Source: AC-51 sp963749895
Lineage (GTDB): Bacteria > Actinomycetota > UBA4738 > HRBIN12
Assembly (NCBI GenBank): GCA_963749895.1
Contig: CAVVOG010000003.1
Location: forward strand, 1,550,001 to 1,614,000
Reading direction: 5' to 3'
Length of the DNA stretch: 64,000 bases
Shown here: piece by piece, positions 43,010 to 50,710 of the stretch
Position numbering within the stretch: the stretch's first letter is position 1
Layout of the letters: each line of letters begins with the position of its first letter
Translations under genes and position numbers: made by a program
Notes under the pieces: generated by a model
Seen by the model: only the letters and a program-made list of their open reading frames with translations
Databases searched by the model: none
Told to the model about the DNA's origin: nothing

Positions 43010-43499
43010 GCCGGCGACCGAGCTCGAGATCCTGCGCCGCGCGGTCCGCGGCGACGACGTCCGACCCGGCCTGGCGAAGGTCCTGCCCCTGCTACAGGTG
43101 AAGCACCGGCGGGAGCTCCGTCGCGAGGAGCACTGGTCGAAGGAGGAGCTCGTCCGCCATCCCGAGCCGCGTCAGCTGATCCGTGCGATGCGCAAGCCCG
43201 GGAACCTCGACGAGCACGGTCGCCCGGTCTACACGCTGGACGAACGCCGGTACTCGACGGCCGACGTGCACGAGAACCGGTACGTGCGCGGCGTCGTCGA
43301 CGACGTCCGCGAGCGTTTGATGGCCCTCGGGGAGGCCGGCGAGCCCGAGGCGCGCGAGCTGCTCGTCGAGCTGGAGCGCGCCCGGGCGATGGCGTCGTTC
43401 CTGAGCGACGTCGGGACCCCGGGACGCCGCGGACAGGAGCCGACCGTCACGCTGACGCGCGACCCGCTCTACCGAGCGATCGTCGCGCTCCGTCCGTAG
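42981..43499 (+). CDS. DUF2357-like N-terminal fragment, nuclease domain missing
   Basis: A 172-residue protein starting inside the ATPase gene (29-nt overlap). The patterns VKHRRELRREEHWSKEELVRHPEP and HENRYVRGVVDDVRERL, then TVTLTRDPLYRAIVALRP, resemble the N-terminal helical part of DUF2357 proteins that accompany McrB-like ATPases, whose C-terminal PD-(D/E)xK nuclease would follow. Here a stop and a convergent MttB gene come at once, so no nuclease can be encoded. Either decayed or a minimal, nuclease-free partner. The DUF2357 link is from pattern only, not a search. Confidence 0.5.
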   Translation: MTMASSPSSEPATELEILRRAVRGDDVRPGLAKVLPLLQVKHRRELRREEHWSKEELVRHPEPRQLIRAMRKPGNLDEHGRPVYTLDERRYSTADVHENRYVRGVVDDVRERLMALGEAGEPEARELLVELERARAMASFLSDVGTPGRRGQEPTVTLTRDPLYRAIVALRP

Positions 43500-43508
43500 G
43501 CGCTCCGC

Positions 43509-44906
43509 TCAGACCGAGGTCAGCTCGGCGGTCCGGCGGTTCACGTACTCGTCGAGCGCGGCCTCGACGTTCGGATCGATCCCCGGGTCCTCGTAGCGGT
43601 CGAGCAGGTCTTCCCAGCTGGTCGCCTCTCCGGGCTGCGGCTCGGTATACCTCCCGGCTCGCAGGAGGCGCAGCGTGTGCTCGGCCCCCAGGAAGATCCC
43701 GCCAGGCCCGGTCTCCGCGAACGCGTCCAGTCCGAGGGCGTCGTCGTCCACGTCGAAGGGAGCCCCGACGACGCGTTCGAGGCGCTCGAGCACCTCGACG
43801 TCCTCCGCGATCTTCTGCACGCTCGTCGACAGCGATCCCTCGAGCCATCCCGCCGCGTGGAAGAGGAGGTTCCCGCCGGCAAGCAGCGACGGCAGGAGCG
43901 ACAGGAGCGAATCCTGGGCGGCACGGATCGACGAGGCCGGCGCGTCCGTGAAGGCTCCCCCAGCGCGGAACGGCACCCCGGCGCGCCGCGCGAGCTGTCC
44001 GGCCACGAGGATCGAGAGCCCGGCTCCCGGCGTGCCGAAGATCGGGAGTCCCGAGCGCATGTCGATCTCGACGACGTACGTGCCGAACACGGCCGGCGTG
44101 CCCGGCCGCACGAGCTGCACCATCGCGATCCCGGCGAGCGCCTCGGCCGCGGCCTGCGCCACCGCGCCGGCGAGACCGAGCGGCGCCGTCGCCCCGGCGA
44201 GCAGGTACGGCATCAGGACGACGGGGATCCCCGCCGAGGCCGCCTCGAACAGCGACCCCCCCATCCGCTCGTCGTACTGGAGCGGGCTGATCGGGTTCAC
44301 GATCATCATCAGCGGCGGGCGCTCCGCGATCGCATCACGTCCGCCGAACGCGAGCGCGGCGAGCTCGATCGAGTCGCGCGTCGTCTCGCCGTCTGCCCCC
44401 ACTCCGAAGTAAGGCTTGTCGGACCAGCGGATCACCGCTCGGTCCATGTCGAGATGGCGGCTCTCGATCGGCCGGTCGTCGCACTCGACGATCCCGCTGC
44501 CGAGCATGTGGAGCGGTGCTGCGGCGTGGGTGAGCTTCGTCAGCAGCACGTAGTCGTCCAGCGTCGGGTAGCGGCGGGTCCCGTCGGGGTCGGTGACGAA
44601 CGGCTGGCCGCCGGTGGGCGCCAACACGATGTGATCCCCGCCGAGGGTGACGGTCCTGCCCTCGCTCCGCCCGTGGACCTCGAACGTCCGCGGTGCGAGC
44701 GCCACCTGCTCGTCGACGAACGCCCGCTCGAACCGGACGAGGTCGTCGTCGTCGATCGCGAGACCGGCATCCCCCAGGAGCCGCAGCAGGCGGGCCTCGG
44801 TGATCCGGAGGCCGACGTCTTGCAGGAGCGTGGTCACGACCGCGTCGATCCGGTCCAGACGCTCGTCGTCGAGGGGTTCGAGGATCGGCAAGCTCCGGCG
44901 CCACAC
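43509..44906 (-). CDS. MttB-superfamily methyltransferase, second copy
   Basis: Second non-pyrrolysine MttB homologue (465 residues): RIDAVVTTLLQDVGLRITEARLLRLLG start, GTYVVEIDMRSGLPIFGTPGAGL, FRAGGAFTDAPASSIRAAQDS and HAAGWLEGSLSTSVQKIAEDVE. No in-frame TAG. It diverges clearly from the gene at 21802 and stands alone, without corrinoid protein or RACo next to it. GTG 44906 chosen: AAGGAG (44922 to 44917) is 10 nt upstream and a TACCCT -10 (44944 to 44939) fits. The longer frame to 45734 is antisense to the glycosylase. Confidence 0.87.
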   Translation of the reverse strand: MWRRSLPILEPLDDERLDRIDAVVTTLLQDVGLRITEARLLRLLGDAGLAIDDDDLVRFERAFVDEQVALAPRTFEVHGRSEGRTVTLGGDHIVLAPTGGQPFVTDPDGTRRYPTLDDYVLLTKLTHAAAPLHMLGSGIVECDDRPIESRHLDMDRAVIRWSDKPYFGVGADGETTRDSIELAALAFGGRDAIAERPPLMMIVNPISPLQYDERMGGSLFEAASAGIPVVLMPYLLAGATAPLGLAGAVAQAAAEALAGIAMVQLVRPGTPAVFGTYVVEIDMRSGLPIFGTPGAGLSILVAGQLARRAGVPFRAGGAFTDAPASSIRAAQDSLLSLLPSLLAGGNLLFHAAGWLEGSLSTSVQKIAEDVEVLERLERVVGAPFDVDDDALGLDAFAETGPGGIFLGAEHTLRLLRAGRYTEPQPGEATSWEDLLDRYEDPGIDPNVEAALDEYVNRRTAELTSV

Positions 44907-45010
44907 GGCGACCACGCTCCTTCCGTCGCGACGGCGCCAGGGTAGCGCCGGGGGCATCGTCGTCGGCGGGAGGGTGTGTGGCTCGGGGTCACCCTCCGGA
45001 GCAGGCTGGG

Positions 45011-45016
45011 TAGCCT
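45011..45016 (+). promoter_or_regulatory. -10 box (TAGCCT) for the DNA glycosylase
   Basis: Ends 7 nt before the ATG at 45024 and faces the TACCCT box of the divergent MttB gene. Confidence 0.45.
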
Positions 45017-45023
45017 TGCCTCG

Positions 45024-45917
45024 ATGCCTCACGTCCTCGACCTTGACGGCCCGCTCGACCTGGCGGCCACCCTGTTCCCGCTGCGACGCGGCCACCGGGA
45101 CCCGACGACGCGGGTGAAGGGGCGCGAGGCGGTCCGCGCGGTCCGAACGCCGGACGGCCCGGCGACGCTTCGTCTCACCCAGATCGGCCCGGATGCGCTC
45201 GAGATCGGTGCGGTCGGGCCCGGCGCTTCGCACGCCATCGAGGTCGACGCCCCCGGGCTCGCGGGCGCCCACGACGACCCTGCCTCCTTCGTCGTCGCCG
45301 AGGGTGATCCGCTCCGGCCGATCCAGCGCCGCCACCGCGGGGTCCGGATGACGCGCGTGCCGGTGATGCCGGTGCTGTTCGCCGCGATCTTGGAGCAGAA
45401 GGTCACCGGGGCCGAGGCCCGGGAGGGATGGCGCGGGCTCGTTCGCGGCACCTCCGAGCCCGCGCCGGGCGACGCCGGGCTGTGGCTCCCGCCCGACCCC
45501 GCGCGGGTGGCCGAGACACCCTCGTCGGCCTTCCATCCGTGGGGGGTCGAGCGCCGTCGCGCCGACGTCCTGCGCGCGGTGGCCGGCCGCGCAGCACGGA
45601 TCGAGGGGTTCGTGAACCCCGCGGAGCTGCGCTCGTGGCTCGAACGCCTCCCGGGCGTTGGACCGTGGACGAGCGCCGAGGCCGCCCGGCTCGCGCTCGG
45701 TGACCCCGACGCGGTCTCGGTCGGCGACTACCACCTGCCGAACCTGGTCTCGTGGCTCCTGGCCGGCGAACCTCGCGCGGACGACGCGCGGATGCTGGCG
45801 CTGCTCGAGCCCTACCGCGGACAGCGGGGGCGGGTGCAGCGGCTCCTCGAGGCGACGGGGATCCGCCCGCCCGCGTTCGGGCCGCGGCTCGAGGCGCGTC
45901 CGATCGCGCGCTGGTGA
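45024..45917 (+). CDS. HhH-GPD DNA glycosylase (AlkA-like)
   Basis: A 297-residue base-excision glycosylase. The N-terminal half is the AlkA-like beta domain, then the helix-hairpin-helix at about 205-225 (LERLPGVGPWTSAEAARLALGDPDAV) with the catalytic Asp in VGDYHLPN. No Fe-S cluster Cys set follows, so it is of the AlkA/OGG class that removes alkylated bases rather than the MutY/Nth class. Leaderless-type start, divergent from the second MttB gene. Confidence 0.87.
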   Translation: MPHVLDLDGPLDLAATLFPLRRGHRDPTTRVKGREAVRAVRTPDGPATLRLTQIGPDALEIGAVGPGASHAIEVDAPGLAGAHDDPASFVVAEGDPLRPIQRRHRGVRMTRVPVMPVLFAAILEQKVTGAEAREGWRGLVRGTSEPAPGDAGLWLPPDPARVAETPSSAFHPWGVERRRADVLRAVAGRAARIEGFVNPAELRSWLERLPGVGPWTSAEAARLALGDPDAVSVGDYHLPNLVSWLLAGEPRADDARMLALLEPYRGQRGRVQRLLEATGIRPPAFGPRLEARPIARW

Positions 45918-45929
45918 CGCGCGGATCGG

Positions 45930-47093
45930 TCAGATCTGCAGGTAGGCCTCGAGGTCCTCGTCGACGCGCGGGATGACGTTCAGGACGTACTGCCCGTTCA
46001 CGCAGCCGGGGCACCACGACGACGCGTTGATCGCGAGCGCCGTCGCCATCGGGTCCGCGCACCCTCGCAGCGCACCGACGATCGCCCCGTAGCGATAGAC
46101 CTCCCAGCCGTTCTCGATCGTCTCCTTCGTGCCGAGCAACCCCTGCTCGAGCGACACGAAGTCCTGGACGCCGACCGAGTTGAACGAGGTCGAACCGGGC
46201 ATCCGGTGCGTCGTCGCGAGCGGGTTCCAGGCCGCCTGCGTCCCCTCCGCCGCCTGCCACGCCACCACGACCACGAGGTTGTTCCGGCACACCGGCGCCC
46301 CGAACATCCCCAGGAACAGCTCGGCCCAGCGTCCGTACGTCACGCGCTGGGCACCGTGCAGGGCGGCCCCGATCCCGGACAGATCCAGATCTCCGGTCCC
46401 GAAGAGCTCGCGTTCGAGCCGCCGGATCGTCCCGACGGCGTCGTCGCGCGCCTCGTCCAGGCCCAGCGCGGCCTGGGTCTCGACGGCCGCGGCGGTCTCC
46501 CGGTCGACCCGGAGCCGCTCGAGCTCGTCGACCGCGACGGCCTCCGCGCTCACGAGGGCGTCGAGTTCGGCGCTGCGGGCCGCGAGGTCGTCACGGAGTC
46601 CCTCGACCCCGGCGGCCAGCCGGATGGCCTCCTCGCCGGCGGCCGACGCGTACACGGCGCGATCGGCGACGTCGCCCATGTCGGTGCTCCCCAGGACCGC
46701 GCCTAGGACCCCGAGGTCGGCCGAGCCGGGCCCCGCGTCCATGAACGCCTGCGACACGGCAGCCCCCAGCAGTTCCTGGGCGGCGTCGTAGCGCGCCTGC
46801 GCCTCGGCGAGATCCTCGCGGACCCGTGCGCGGACCCCCTGGAAGCGCGCCATCCGAGCGGAGGCCTCCGCGATCTCGGCTTCGATCCCTGCGAGCGCTT
46901 CGCGCGCCGCGGACAGACGGTCCGCCTGCACCTCGATCCGAGCCGTCAGCGCGTCCAGCTCCTCGCGCGCGCGCTCGAGCCGGTCGTAGGAGGTCGCGCC
47001 GGCGGGGACCACGACGAACGCGCCCGCGAGCATCGCGAGCACGAGCACGGTCGCTCCGGCGCGCACGTGCCGGATCGGGGTCCCGCTGTGCAT
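45930..47093 (-). CDS. Secreted coiled-coil protein with a lysozyme-like C-terminal domain
   Basis: A 387-residue exported protein. A signal peptide (RAGATVLVLAMLAGAFVVVPAGATS) leads to a long coiled coil (about 35-110, 150-230; heptads of Leu/Ala with Glu/Arg), as in PcsB/RipC-type cell-wall hydrolase regulators. The C-terminal 130 residues (NLVVVVAWQAAEGTQAAWNPLATTHRMPGSTSFNSVGVQDFVSLEQGL) look like a lysozyme-like or transglycosylase domain with a Glu after AAEG, plus Cys pairs near CPGC. Likely peptidoglycan remodelling in division or growth. Confidence 0.72.
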   Translation of the reverse strand: MHSGTPIRHVRAGATVLVLAMLAGAFVVVPAGATSYDRLERAREELDALTARIEVQADRLSAAREALAGIEAEIAEASARMARFQGVRARVREDLAEAQARYDAAQELLGAAVSQAFMDAGPGSADLGVLGAVLGSTDMGDVADRAVYASAAGEEAIRLAAGVEGLRDDLAARSAELDALVSAEAVAVDELERLRVDRETAAAVETQAALGLDEARDDAVGTIRRLERELFGTGDLDLSGIGAALHGAQRVTYGRWAELFLGMFGAPVCRNNLVVVVAWQAAEGTQAAWNPLATTHRMPGSTSFNSVGVQDFVSLEQGLLGTKETIENGWEVYRYGAIVGALRGCADPMATALAINASSWCPGCVNGQYVLNVIPRVDEDLEAYLQI

Positions 47094-47169
47094 GCCTCCC
47101 CTATCGTCGCGCCGCCGCCGCCGGTTGACCCGCGATAGGGTGCCCGAGGTCGACGATGAGGAGGTTCCG

Positions 47170-47934
47170 ATGCGTCTGGACGGCAAGGTCGGGCTGGTCA
47201 CCGGCGGCACCTCGGGGATCGGGGCCGCGACCGCGGTCCTGTTCGCGCAGGAGGGTGCGAACGTCGCGATCACGGGCCGGGACGAGGGGCGCGGTGCCGA
47301 GGTCGTCGAGGCGATCCGTGCCACCGGCCGAGAGGGGCTGTTCATCCGGGCCGACGTCCGTTCCGCGGCGGAGTGCGAACGGGCCGTCGCCGAGACGGTC
47401 GCCGCGTTCGGCGGACTCCACGTCCTGTACAACAACGCCGGCGTGTACGTCGCGAACGACACCCTCGACTGCAGCGAGGAGGAGTGGGACGCGCAGATCG
47501 ACACGAGCTTGAAGGGCGCGTTCCTGATGTCGAAGGCGGCCCTGCCGCACATGATCGCGGCCGGCGGCGGCTCGATCGTGAACTGCTCGTCGGGCTGGGG
47601 TCTCGTCGGTGGCGCGAAGGCGGTCGCGTACTGCGCCGCCAAGGGCGGCATGATCGTGATGACGAAGGCGATGGCGATCGATCACGGCCCGCAGGGGATC
47701 CGCGTGAACGCCGTGTGCCCCGGTGACACCGAGACCCCGATGGAACACGAGGACGCCCGGCAGCAGGGCCTCGACTGGGACGACTACGTGGCGCAGGCGG
47801 TCGAGGGGCGCGCGATCGCACGCATGGGACAGCCCGAGGAGATCGCCCGCGCCGTGCTCTACCTGGCGTGCGACGACTCGTCCTACGTCACCGGGGTGGC
47901 GCTGCCGGTCGACGGCGGCGGGGTCGCGGATTGA
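47170..47934 (+). CDS. SDR-family oxidoreductase
   Basis: Short-chain dehydrogenase (254 residues): LVTGGTSGIGAATAV, NNAGVYV, catalytic Ser in NCSSGW and the pair AVAYCAAKGGM (Tyr-x3-Lys). The C-terminal CPGDTETPMEHEDARQQGLDWDDY is a large substrate loop. It is preceded by GAGGAGGT 5 nt before the ATG and a TAGGGT at 47136, so it is leadered, unlike many genes here. The TTG start of the dehydratase overlaps its stop, so the two are coupled. Confidence 0.87.
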   Translation: MRLDGKVGLVTGGTSGIGAATAVLFAQEGANVAITGRDEGRGAEVVEAIRATGREGLFIRADVRSAAECERAVAETVAAFGGLHVLYNNAGVYVANDTLDCSEEEWDAQIDTSLKGAFLMSKAALPHMIAAGGGSIVNCSSGWGLVGGAKAVAYCAAKGGMIVMTKAMAIDHGPQGIRVNAVCPGDTETPMEHEDARQQGLDWDDYVAQAVEGRAIARMGQPEEIARAVLYLACDDSSYVTGVALPVDGGGVAD

Positions 47935-48908
47935 CCCAGCCGGTCCTCACGCTCGAGGACGTCCGCGGCGCCGCGGGTAGGATCGCGGACCAGATCGAGC
48001 ACACGCCGGTGGTTCGCTCGCAGCGACTCGACGACCTCGTCGGCGCCGAAGTGCTGCTGAAGGCCGACAACCTCCAGCCGATGGGCGCGTTCAAGGCTCG
48101 AGGGGCCACCAACGCGCTGCGGATGATGCTGGAAGCGGGTGAGGAACCGCGCGGTGTCGTCGCGTTCTCCTCTGGGAACCACGCGCAGGCCGTCGCCCGT
48201 GCGGCGCGCGCGCACGGCCTGCCGGCGGTGATCTTGATGCCCGAGGACGCCCCGCCCGAGAAGCGGACCGCCACCGAGGCCTACGGCGCCGAGGTGCGGG
48301 TCTTCGACCGCGCTGCGCACGACCGCGCCGAGATGGCCGACGCCGTGGTCGCCGAGACCGGCTACGCGCTGATCCCGCCGTACGACGACGTCCGCGTGAT
48401 GGCGGGTCAAGGCACCGCGGCCCTCGAGCTGTTCGGGGATGCCGGGCCGCTCGACGCGTTGCTCGTCCCGATCGGTGGAGGCGGGCTGATCGCGGGGTGC
48501 GGCGTCGTCGCCGAAGCCCTGTCGCCCGGATGCCGGGTGATCGGCGCCGAACCCGAGGCGAGCGGCGACTCGATGCGCTCGCTCGAGGCGGGGACCTGGC
48601 TCGGCGAACCGGCCGGCCCGACGATCGCCGACGGTCAGCAGGCGCCGCAGGGACGGCTCACGTTCGAGGTGATGCGTGGCCTGGTCGAACGGGCGGTCAC
48701 CGCGAGCGACGCCGACATCGCCGTCGCGATGCGTGCCCTGTTCGAACAGGCGAAGCTGGTCGCCGAGCCGAGCGGCGCCTGCGGGCTCGCGGGGCTGATG
48801 CGCCACGTCGACACCCTCGGCCTGCGCGGCCGCCGGGTCGGGATCGTGATCTCCGGCGGGAACGTTTCCCCCGAACGGTTCTCCGCCATCGTAGGGGCGA
48901 CGAACTAG
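47931..48908 (+). CDS. PLP-dependent threonine dehydratase / serine racemase family
   Basis: Fold-type II PLP enzyme (325 residues): PLP Lys in MGAFKARGATNA, SSGNHAQAVARAARAHG, phosphate loop IGGGGLIAGCG and C-terminal GIVISGGNVSP with no ACT regulatory domain, so it is the catabolic or serine-racemase kind. It starts at TTG 47931, overlapping the SDR stop; no ATG or GTG exists before the conserved N terminus, so translation is by coupling. With the SDR it may act on a hydroxy amino acid, such as 3-hydroxyaspartate or serine. Confidence 0.85.
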   Translation: MTQPVLTLEDVRGAAGRIADQIEHTPVVRSQRLDDLVGAEVLLKADNLQPMGAFKARGATNALRMMLEAGEEPRGVVAFSSGNHAQAVARAARAHGLPAVILMPEDAPPEKRTATEAYGAEVRVFDRAAHDRAEMADAVVAETGYALIPPYDDVRVMAGQGTAALELFGDAGPLDALLVPIGGGGLIAGCGVVAEALSPGCRVIGAEPEASGDSMRSLEAGTWLGEPAGPTIADGQQAPQGRLTFEVMRGLVERAVTASDADIAVAMRALFEQAKLVAEPSGACGLAGLMRHVDTLGLRGRRVGIVISGGNVSPERFSAIVGATN

Positions 48909-48914
48909 CCCTCA

Positions 48915-48947
48915 AGAGCTACCCCCCTGTCGGCCGATAAGGGGGTC
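48915..48947 (+). promoter_or_regulatory. TCAA-N17-GCCGATAA motif and C6/G5 hairpin upstream of the acidic secreted protein
   Basis: GCCGATAA at 48936-48943 is a perfect FliA/WhiG-type -10 with TCAA (48915) as -35, but only 4 nt before ATG 48948, which is too close for a normal start point. A CCCCC/GGGGG stem around TGTCGGCCGATAA is also possible. Function unresolved. Confidence 0.3.
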
Positions 48948-49772
48948 ATGAACATCCGACGGAACGCCCGCGCCGTGTCTCTGCTCGCCCTGTTGTTCGC
49001 CCTGTTGACCGCGACCGTCGCGTTCGCGGAAGAGGGGGTGTTCGACGATCCTCGTGCCGAGGAGCCGGCCTGCGAAGAGGTGATCGTCGACGACGGCAGC
49101 ACGGACGACGGCACGACCGACGAGGGCACGGGGGGGATCACCGACCCGCGCGCAGGTGGCGAGGAGCCGACCGAGCCGCCCGCCGATGAGCCGGTCGATG
49201 AGCCGGTCGACTGCGAGGAGCCGGGTGACGAGGGCGAAGAGCCCGGTGAGGACGGCGAAGAGCCGGCTGACGAGGGCGAGGAAGGCGAGGAGGGCACCGA
49301 GGGGGAGGAGCCGGTCGAGGAGGCCGAGCCGACGGAGGAGGAGCTGCGGATCCTGGCCTGCGAGACGGCGGCGGGGCTCGTCGAGGAAGCGCCCGAGGGT
49401 GAGGTCGCGGAGGAGGAGCCCATCGAGGAGGAGGAGCCCATCGAGGAGGAGAAGCTGACCGGGCTCGACAACGCGATCGACCGTGTGCTCGCGAACTGCA
49501 TCAAGAACCCGCAAGCGCCCGGACTGGTGAACGCGCTCGAGCGGCTGAACGAGAACCGTGAGCGTCACGAGGCGCACATGGAAGCCGTCGCCGCGGCGAA
49601 GGCCGAGCGTGAGGCCGCGAAGGCCGAGCGGATGGCCGAGCACCAGGCGAAGAAGGCCGAACAGGCAGCCGCGAAGGCGGCCGGCGGCCACGGGAACTCC
49701 GGCTCGCACGGGAACGGCGGCGGGAACGGGCACGGCGGCGGGAACGGGAACGGGCACGGCAACCCGCACTGA
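48948..49772 (+). CDS. Secreted acidic, Gly/His/Asn-rich tail protein
   Basis: A 274-residue protein with a signal peptide (ARAVSLLALLFALLTATVAFA). Three zones follow. About 40-165 is extremely acidic Glu/Asp/Pro/Gly repeat, with the tandem EEEPIEEEEPIEEE. About 170-240 is a helical, basic Ala/Lys/Glu coiled coil (NENRERHEAHMEAVAAAKAE). The end is a Gly-His-Asn tail (GGHGNSGSHGNGGGNGHGGG). Two or three Cys lie in the first zone. Such tails bind metals or polymers. No family recognised. Confidence 0.7.
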   Translation: MNIRRNARAVSLLALLFALLTATVAFAEEGVFDDPRAEEPACEEVIVDDGSTDDGTTDEGTGGITDPRAGGEEPTEPPADEPVDEPVDCEEPGDEGEEPGEDGEEPADEGEEGEEGTEGEEPVEEAEPTEEELRILACETAAGLVEEAPEGEVAEEEPIEEEEPIEEEKLTGLDNAIDRVLANCIKNPQAPGLVNALERLNENRERHEAHMEAVAAAKAEREAAKAERMAEHQAKKAEQAAAKAAGGHGNSGSHGNGGGNGHGGGNGNGHGNPH

Positions 49773-49796
49773 TCCCGCTCCGCCCAGGCTCCACCG

Positions 49797-49824
49797 ATAG
49801 GCCCCCCTAGACTGGGGGGCCTAT
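49797..49824 (+). promoter_or_regulatory. Perfect 11-bp inverted repeat covering the LLM start codon
   Basis: ATAGGCCCCCC and GGGGGGCCTAT (49797-49807 / 49814-49824) pair fully, with the six-base loop TAGACT. The second arm contains the A and T of the ATG at 49823, and the loop matches a -10 box. It may terminate the upstream gene, be an operator, or hide the start. Confidence 0.65.
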
Positions 49825-50710
49825 GCGGTTCCCGGAGGTCGGCGTCCAGCTCCCCGAGGTAGAGCGCGAGGTCCGCTGGCCCGAGCTAGCGTCGATGGCG
49901 CGCGCCGCCGAGGCCGCCGGGTTCGACTCCGTCTGGGTCGGCGACCACTACCTCTACCGCGACGACGGACGGCCGGAGCGCGGTCCGTGGGAGGCCTGGA
50001 CCCTCCTGGCGGGTCTGGCCGCCGTCACCCGGCGCGTGAAGCTCGGTCCACTGGTGGCATGCCTCGGCTTCCACGAGCCCGCGGTGCTCGCGAAGATGGC
50101 TGCCACGGTCGACGAGATCTCCGATGGCCGGCTGGTCTTCGGGATGGGCGCGGGATGGAACCGGACCGAGTTCGACGCGTTCGGTATCCCGTACGACCGG
50201 CGAGCCTCGAGGTTCGAGGAGTCCTTCGAGATCGTCCGGCGGCTCCTCGACGGCGAACGGGTCACGTTCGAGGGCTCGTTCCACCGGGTCGACGACGCCG
50301 TGCTGCTGCCCGCCCCGGCGCGGCGACCGACGCTGATGATCGGCTCGACCGGCGAGCGGGTGCTCCGCGCCGCCCTCCCCCACGCCGACGCATGGAACAC
50401 GTGGTTCGACTGGTTCGGGAACACGCCGGAGGGATTCGCCGAGGGGAACGCCACGATCACGCGGGCGTGCGAGGCGGTCGGTCGCGACCCCGCGCAGGTC
50501 CGCCGGAGCGCCTGCGTGCTGGTCCGGCTGGACGCCGCCAGCCGCGAGCGACCCGACGAGGGTGCGATCGAGGGGCCGCCGTCCCGGATCGCCGACGCGA
50601 TCCGCGCCTTCGGCGACGCAGGCGCCGACGAGGTGATCGTCGTGATGGACCCGAGCACCGAGGCGTCGATCGACGCCCTCGGCGACGTGCTCGCGCTCCT
50701 GGACGCCTAG
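49823..50710 (+). CDS. LLM-class oxidoreductase (F420- or FMN-dependent)
   Basis: Luciferase-like monooxygenase TIM barrel (295 residues): GVQLPEVEREVRW start, AGFDSVWVGDHYLYRDDG, LGPLVACLGFHEPAVLAKMAATVDEIS, GMGAGWNRTEFDAFGIPYDRRASRFEE. This subgroup is mostly F420-dependent in actinobacteria, but FMN is possible. The substrate is unknown. The start codon lies in an 11-bp perfect hairpin. Its stop is 4 nt beyond the convergent EtfD stop. Confidence 0.85.
   Translation: MRFPEVGVQLPEVEREVRWPELASMARAAEAAGFDSVWVGDHYLYRDDGRPERGPWEAWTLLAGLAAVTRRVKLGPLVACLGFHEPAVLAKMAATVDEISDGRLVFGMGAGWNRTEFDAFGIPYDRRASRFEESFEIVRRLLDGERVTFEGSFHRVDDAVLLPAPARRPTLMIGSTGERVLRAALPHADAWNTWFDWFGNTPEGFAEGNATITRACEAVGRDPAQVRRSACVLVRLDAASRERPDEGAIEGPPSRIADAIRAFGDAGADEVIVVMDPSTEASIDALGDVLALLDA

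Noticed and set aside
44907..45734. Extension of the second MttB gene to 741 residues
   Set aside because: It would be antisense to the DNA glycosylase, and a ribosome-binding site fits GTG 44906.
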